Assembly: GCA_021811005.1 (NCBI GenBank)
Contig: JAJZPY010000070.1
Location: 1-10,829, forward strand
Origin: Pseudomonadota bacterium
GTDB lineage: Bacteria > Pseudomonadota > Gammaproteobacteria > Burkholderiales > Ferrovaceae
DNA length: 10,829 nucleotides
Direction: 5' to 3'
Both the position numbers and the translations under genes were made by a program. The stretch's first letter is position 1. Each line of letters starts with the position of its first letter. Below, one piece after another: positions 6,770 to 10,829 of this stretch. Below the pieces are notes generated by a model. It saw nothing but the letters and a program-made list of their open reading frames with translations, was not told where the DNA came from and searched no databases.

Positions 6770-7936
6770 ATGTCCAATCCGTCCCATATCCGCACTTTCA
6801 TCAAGCTCGGCGCCTCCCTGGCCGCAGTCGTGGTTCTGCTGGCCGGGTGGGGAATCTTCAGCCGCATGCGCGCGCAGGATGCCCTGGCGCAGGAAGCCCA
6901 CCAGGAATCCGCGATTCCGGTGGTGGTGACCAAGCCGGCTGCCGAGGTCACGAGCGAAGACCTGGTTTTGCCGGGCACGCTCCAGGCTTATACCGACACG
7001 CCCATTTATGCCCGCACCAACGGTTACCTGAAACGCTGGCTGGTGGACATTGGCGCACCCGTCAAGGCGGGACAGCTGCTGGCGGAAATCGACACGCCCG
7101 AAGTGGATCAGCAGGTGCTTCAGGCCGAGGCGGACCTGCAGACGGCTGAAGCCAACAACGACCTGGCCCAGCTCACGGCCAAGCGCTGGAAGGCGCTGCT
7201 GGCCACCAAGACGGTTTCGCAGCAGGACGCCGACAACAAGGCCGGCGATGCGGCCGCCAAGCAGGCCGTGCTGGCTTCGGCCCGCGCCAACCTGCATCGC
7301 TTGCGGGAACTGGAAGGATTCAAGCGCATCGTGGCCCCTTTCGACGGCGTGATCACGGTGCGCAACATCGACGTGGGCGACCTCATCGATGCGGGCACCG
7401 GCAGCGGCAAGGCACGTGAACTGTTTCACATGGCGGCCATCCGGCGCCTGCGGGTGTACGCGCAAGTTCCGGAAAGCTACGCCCAGGACATGAAGGTGGG
7501 CGACAAGGCCGAACTGCAGGTGCGCGAACATCCCGGCCACTCTTTCGAAGCCAAAATGGTCAGCACGGCCAACGCCATCGATCCGGCGTCCCATACCCTG
7601 CTGGTGCAACTGGAAGCCGACAACGCGTCGGGTGCCTTGCTGCCTGGCGGGTACGCGGAAGTGCATTTCAAGCTCAAGACCCATCCCGGAACGTTGCGGG
7701 TGTCCGCCAACAGCCTGCTGTTCCGCCCTGAAGGCATGCAGGTGGCCGTGGTGGGACAGGACAACAAGGTGGTCCTGCAAACGGTCACCATGGGACGCGA
7801 TTTCGGCAAGGAAGTGGAAGTGCTGGCGGGCCTTGCGGCCGACCAGTCCATCATCCTCAACCCGTCTGACTCCCTGGTGAGCGGGCAGGCGGTGAAGCCG
7901 CAGACGCTGCCCCAGACTTCGCGGAACGGAAAATGA
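6770..7936 (+). CDS. RND periplasmic adaptor (membrane fusion protein)
   Basis: This adaptor links the inner-membrane permease to the outer-membrane channel. It has 388 residues. A single N-terminal membrane anchor spans about 12-31; there is no lipobox Cys, so it is tethered by a helix rather than a lipid. A split lipoyl domain follows (ARTNGYLKRWLVDIGAPVKAGQLLAEID at about 81-108 and IVAPFDGVITVRNIDVGDLI at about 187-206), enclosing an alpha-helical hairpin (about 110-182) rich in Ala, Gln and Glu. Beta-barrel and membrane-proximal domains come next, with LLPGGYAEVHF near 290-300. It starts 3 bases after the permease stop, and its TGA overlaps the next gene's ATG, so the three pump parts are translated together. 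The C-terminal tail is short and polar. The length and hairpin fit an AcrA/MdtA-like adaptor for a HAE-type permease. Confidence 0.9.
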   Translation: MSNPSHIRTFIKLGASLAAVVVLLAGWGIFSRMRAQDALAQEAHQESAIPVVVTKPAAEVTSEDLVLPGTLQAYTDTPIYARTNGYLKRWLVDIGAPVKAGQLLAEIDTPEVDQQVLQAEADLQTAEANNDLAQLTAKRWKALLATKTVSQQDADNKAGDAAAKQAVLASARANLHRLRELEGFKRIVAPFDGVITVRNIDVGDLIDAGTGSGKARELFHMAAIRRLRVYAQVPESYAQDMKVGDKAELQVREHPGHSFEAKMVSTANAIDPASHTLLVQLEADNASGALLPGGYAEVHFKLKTHPGTLRVSANSLLFRPEGMQVAVVGQDNKVVLQTVTMGRDFGKEVEVLAGLAADQSIILNPSDSLVSGQAVKPQTLPQTSRNGK

Positions 7937-9381
7937 ACCGGCGCCTGGTTCCCTCCGCGTTGGCCCTGATGCTGGGCGCCTGTTCGCTGGCGCCCACCTA
8001 CCAGGTGCCGGACTCGGCCCCCGCACCCCAGTCGTTCAAGGAAAGCCAGGGCTGGAAAACGGCCGTTCCCGCCGACAGCGCTGCGCGCGGCGCCTGGTGG
8101 GAGCAATTCCAGGACCCCACGCTCAATGCGCTGGAAGCCAAGGTGGGCGCCGCCAACCAGGATCTCAAGGCTGCCCTGGCCCGTCTGGACCAGGCCCAGG
8201 CCGCCGTGGGCGTGGCGCGTTCCTACTATTTCCCTACGGCGACCGCGAACGCCGCTTCCGTCAATCAGCGGGTCTCCACCAAGAAGCCGTTCTACTTTGC
8301 GGCGTTCGATCCCAAATACCAGGACAACCTGCTGGGGCTGAACGTGAGCTACGAGCTGGACGTGTGGGGGCGCATCCGCAACGCGGTGGCGGCCAGCGAT
8401 GCACTGGCCGTGGCCAGTGCGGCCGATCTGGCCACGCTGGAACTCAGCACGCGCGCGGAACTGGCCAAGGACTATTTTGCCTTGCGCAGCTACGATGCCG
8501 AACAAGGGGTGCTGGACCGGGCCGTGGAGTCCTACCGCACGCTGTACGAGTTGACGCAACAGCTTTTTGAAGGCGGCGGCGCCAGCGCAACGGACGTTGC
8601 CCTGGCAAAAGTGCAGTGGCAAAACGCCACGACCCAGGCCACGGACAACCGCCTCAAGCGCAGCCAGATGGAACATGCCATTGCCGTGCTGACCGGGGAA
8701 TCCGCTTCCACCTTCTCCCTGCCGGCACAAGCCGGGTTCACGGCGCTGCCGCCGCCGGTGGCATTGGGATTGCCTTCCTCGTTGCTGGAACGCCGCCCCG
8801 ACATTGCCGCTGCAGAACGACGCGTGGCTGCCGCCAATGCGGAAATCGGCGTGGCGCGGGCCGCTTTTTTCCCGGTCTTCGGATTGAATGCGGCCGGCGG
8901 GTTTGAAAGCGGGAATACGGCCAACTGGCTTTCCGCGCCCAGCCGCTACTGGGCCATGGGTCCCACAGCCGCATTGACCGTGTTCGATGCCGGCCGGCGC
9001 CAGGCCGTGACCGACCAGGCCCATGCGGTGTTCGACGAAGCGGCGGCCAACTACCGGCAGACGGTGCTGCAGGCATTCCAGGAGGTGGAAGACAACCTGG
9101 CGGCCCTGCACGACCTGGAACAGGAGTTCCAAAGCGTTTCGGAAGCGAACCAGGCGGCAGGGGAAGCGCTCAAGCAGGCCAATTTCCGCTATCAGGGCGG
9201 TATCGCCAGCTATCTCGAAGTCATGACCGCGCAGAACCAGGCCCTGCAGTCCGAATTTGCCGTGAGCGACCTGCGCGCGCGCCGCCTGATAGCCAGCGTG
9301 CAGCTGGTCAAGGCCCTGGGCGGCGGCTGGCAGGCGGGAGCGCAAGGTGCGGCGCCGGATAGCGGACATGAGCACCCCTAA
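7933..9381 (+). CDS. NodT-family outer-membrane efflux lipoprotein
   Basis: This is the outer-membrane channel of the tripartite pump, 482 residues, TolC/OprM-like. A lipoprotein signal is visible: MNRR, a hydrophobic stretch, then lipobox LGAC with Cys17. Ser18 at +2 does not give the inner-membrane retention signal, so it should reach the outer membrane. Two repeated OEP domains follow. The NodT signature is clear: ELDVWGRIRN at about 141-150, LPSSLLERRPDIAAAERRVAAANAEIG at about 280-306, and FDAGRR at about 351-356. ATG at 7933 overlaps the adaptor stop as ATGA. The 3' end overlaps the regulator gene by 14 bases. Order in the operon (permease, adaptor, channel) differs from the commoner adaptor-permease-channel order. 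Confidence 0.92.
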   Translation: MNRRLVPSALALMLGACSLAPTYQVPDSAPAPQSFKESQGWKTAVPADSAARGAWWEQFQDPTLNALEAKVGAANQDLKAALARLDQAQAAVGVARSYYFPTATANAASVNQRVSTKKPFYFAAFDPKYQDNLLGLNVSYELDVWGRIRNAVAASDALAVASAADLATLELSTRAELAKDYFALRSYDAEQGVLDRAVESYRTLYELTQQLFEGGGASATDVALAKVQWQNATTQATDNRLKRSQMEHAIAVLTGESASTFSLPAQAGFTALPPPVALGLPSSLLERRPDIAAAERRVAAANAEIGVARAAFFPVFGLNAAGGFESGNTANWLSAPSRYWAMGPTAALTVFDAGRRQAVTDQAHAVFDEAAANYRQTVLQAFQEVEDNLAALHDLEQEFQSVSEANQAAGEALKQANFRYQGGIASYLEVMTAQNQALQSEFAVSDLRARRLIASVQLVKALGGGWQAGAQGAAPDSGHEHP

Positions 9382-10039
9382 GCATCCTGAAACGGCCTGT
9401 CTTGAACGCCGCTGCATGCGTGACAGCATCCGCGACACGCTGGTGTCGCGCATTCTGGACGGCACCTATGCCCCGGGCGAGCGCCTCATCGAGCTCAATC
9501 TCGCCCGCGAATTCAACGTGAGCCAGGCACCGGTGCGGGAAGCGTTGCGTGAGCTGGAGGCTTCGGGTCTGGTGGAATCGCAGCGTTACCGCGGCACGCG
9601 CGTCAGTGCCCCGCAGCCGGCCGATCTCCAGGAAGCGTTTGAAATGCGTGCCGTGCTCGAGGAACGGGCAGCCCAGCTTGCCGTGCCCTGCAGCGCGGAA
9701 ACGCTGGCTTTCCTGAAAGAAGTATTGAAGAAAATGCATGCGGCGGCGGCAGCCGGAAACGCCAGCGTGTACGCGCGGGAAGTGGTTCATTTCCATCGCC
9801 GGGTGGTGGAAGCTTCGGGCAACCGGGTCTTTCTGCACACCTGGGATGCGCTGCAGCTGGAAGTGCGCATGCAGATTGCCGCATTGCACGTCAACAGCGA
9901 ACTTCCCCACTATGCCCGCGCCCATGACGCCATCCTGAACGCCTTGCGCGAAGGGAACGGCGTTCAGGCCGGCCAGCTCCTGCGCCAGCTCATCGAACGT
10001 TTCCTGGCCACGGTCGTGCGCGCAACCGCCACCGCCTGA
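9368..10039 (+). CDS. GntR-family (FCD/FadR-type) transcriptional regulator
   Basis: This is a dimeric DNA-binding regulator of 223 residues. The N-terminal winged helix covers about 18-80, with the GntR signature PGERLIELNLAREFNVSQAPVREALRELEASGLV. The all-helical FCD effector domain covers about 85-215 (EMRAVLEERAAQLAV, then HFHRRVVEASGN). FCD domains often bind a metal and a small carboxylate. Here H143 and H186 are retained, but by my alignment the Asp four residues before the first His is Val139 and the last His is Leu208, so the metal site looks degenerate. I chose ATG at 9368, overlapping the channel gene by 14 bases. GTG at 9347 and ATG at 9416 are alternatives; 9416 leaves the helix-turn-helix intact. 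Its place at the end of the pump operon suggests autoregulation through the palindrome upstream of the permease. GntR control of an RND pump is less common than TetR, MarR or LysR control. Confidence 0.88.
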   Translation: MSTPKHPETACLERRCMRDSIRDTLVSRILDGTYAPGERLIELNLAREFNVSQAPVREALRELEASGLVESQRYRGTRVSAPQPADLQEAFEMRAVLEERAAQLAVPCSAETLAFLKEVLKKMHAAAAAGNASVYAREVVHFHRRVVEASGNRVFLHTWDALQLEVRMQIAALHVNSELPHYARAHDAILNALREGNGVQAGQLLRQLIERFLATVVRATATA

Positions 10040-10050
10040 AACGCTTCAGG
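10035..10050. terminator. Hairpin shared by two convergent gene ends
   Basis: CCTGAA (10035-10040) and TTCAGG (10045-10050) form a perfect 6-base stem with a 4-base loop. The regulator's TGA (10037-10039) lies in the left arm and the methyltransferase's TGA (complement of 10046-10048) in the right arm. The site could act in both directions. There is no T tract on either side, so it may be a weak or Rho-assisted end rather than a strong intrinsic terminator. Confidence 0.4.
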
Positions 10051-10829
10051 AGCCTGTCCGCCGGGCCAGCACGCCAAAGCCCGAAGTGGGCTGGCAAAAC
10101 TCGCGGCGCAACACCACTTCCTGCATTTCCAGCAGGGCAAAGCCTGACGAGGCCAGCGCCTGGGTCAGGTGATCCCGGCGATGGCGGTAGCGGCCGCTGG
10201 GACCCAGCTCGAAAGAATGATCTCCCGTTGTGGATTCCACCGTGAACGCGAGGTGTCCTCCGGCCCGCAAGGACCCCGCCAAGGCGGCGAGAATGTCCGA
10301 GAGGTCGCCAAAATAGATCAGGGTGTCTGCCAGGGTCACCAGGTCGAAGGCCTGGGGATTCTGCTGCAGGTAGGCCGTCAACTCGGCAACCGTCAGGGTG
10401 TTGTACAGGTTTCGTGCGGCAGCCTTGGCCACCATGCCGGGTGAAAGATCCACGCCGGCGAGATGGCGCGCGTAAGGCGCCAGCATCGGGCCGCACAAAC
10501 CGGTACCGCAGCCTCCGTCCAGCACGTCCAGTGTGCCGTTGGGAGCGGGCAGGGCTTCCAGCAGGCCGGAGATGATTTCAGGGCCGCGATATTCGAGCTT
10601 GCCCGTGAGCCGGTGGTCGAACTCTGCGGCCATGTCGTCGAAAACCGTTTTCACGAAGTCGTCCGATGCGCGTGCCGGCACAGCCTCCTGGGTGCAGGCG
10701 GCGAGATGGTGGCGCGCCACTGGATTGCCGGGTTCCAGGCGCAACCATTCCCGGTAGCAGTCAGCGGCTTGCGACAGGAGGTTCAGGCGGTAGTAGGCGA
10801 TGCCCAGCATCTTGGGGTGCTTCCCGTCC
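10046..10829 (-). CDS. TPR-containing SAM-dependent methyltransferase, 5' end outside window
   Basis: This predicted methyltransferase is of the type 'contains TPR repeat' (COG4976). The frame stays open to the right edge: upstream of the Met at 10810 it reads DGKHPK, continuing the tetratricopeptide repeat. The true start therefore probably lies outside the window. Numbering from that Met, a TPR-like helix pair (IAYYRLNLLSQAADCYREWLRLEPGNPVARHHLAAC) occupies about 4-39. The family linker VFDDMAAEFDHRLTGKLEYRGPE follows at about 56-78, then the class I Rossmann fold with SAM motif VLDGGCGTG (96-104) and acidic residue D121 in AGVDLSPGMV. Motif LVTLADTLIYFGDL (157-170) and post-motif strands complete the domain. 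The usual DxGCGTG motif reads DGGCGTG here (D98). It is convergent with the pump operon, with 6 bases between stop codons, so it is probably unrelated in function. The substrate is unknown. Confidence 0.85.
   Translation of the reverse strand, partial: DGKHPKMLGIAYYRLNLLSQAADCYREWLRLEPGNPVARHHLAACTQEAVPARASDDFVKTVFDDMAAEFDHRLTGKLEYRGPEIISGLLEALPAPNGTLDVLDGGCGTGLCGPMLAPYARHLAGVDLSPGMVAKAAARNLYNTLTVAELTAYLQQNPQAFDLVTLADTLIYFGDLSDILAALAGSLRAGGHLAFTVESTTGDHSFELGPSGRYRHRRDHLTQALASSGFALLEMQEVVLRREFCQPTSGFGVLARRTGS

Noticed and set aside
4055..8026. Very long open frame on the minus strand (over 1300 codons) opposite the pump genes
   Set aside because: It is antisense to well-conserved permease and adaptor genes. 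The product is rich in Gly, His, Arg and Gln with no recognisable domain, as expected for the mirror frame of GC-rich genes.
7477..9465. Long minus-strand open frame opposite the adaptor and channel genes
   Set aside because: It is fully antisense to conserved genes and its translation shows no domain.

Overview
The window is GC-rich, densely coded bacterial DNA with Gram-negative genes throughout: an RND efflux permease, a periplasmic adaptor and a lipid-anchored outer-membrane factor. The protein families and the Cpx-type two-component pair suggest a proteobacterium, most likely beta or gamma. This is inference from family resemblance; no rRNA or other taxonomic marker is present.

Layout. 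At the left edge (1-165, minus strand) lies the 5' end of an unrecognised Gly/Asp-rich protein gene. A 274-base divergent intergenic region follows (166-439). It carries three GTAAA/GTAAG direct repeats exactly 10 bases apart, plus a fourth 21 bases upstream; this is the known CpxR-box architecture. Next comes a tight plus-strand operon: a CpxR-like response regulator (440-1126), a CpxA-like sensor kinase (1130-2503), a ThpR-type RNA 2',3'-cyclic phosphodiesterase (2500-3090) and a fluoroacetyl-CoA-thioesterase-like hot-dog protein (3087-3503). Gaps are 3 bases or 4-base ATGA overlaps.

A 107-base regulatory gap (3504-3610) holds a good sigma-70 promoter. Its spacer encloses a perfect 12-base palindrome, a likely operator. 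It drives the second operon: RND permease (3611-6766), membrane fusion protein (6770-7936), NodT-type outer-membrane lipoprotein (7933-9381) and a GntR/FCD-family regulator (9368-10039). Adjacent genes are 3 bases apart or overlap. A convergent TPR-methyltransferase gene (10046-10829, 5' end outside the window) closes the window. Its stop codon and that of the regulator lie in opposite arms of one small hairpin.

How the genes fit together. The first operon looks like a self-regulated envelope-stress two-component system with two translationally coupled passenger enzymes. The second is a complete tripartite export pump with a regulator encoded at its distal end; that regulator is the natural candidate to bind the promoter palindrome. 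FCD-type GntR proteins usually sense small carboxylates, and the thioesterase upstream would release a carboxylate from an acyl-CoA. A link between acyl-CoA detoxification and acid export is therefore possible but unproven. No mobile element, CRISPR array, tRNA or rRNA was seen.
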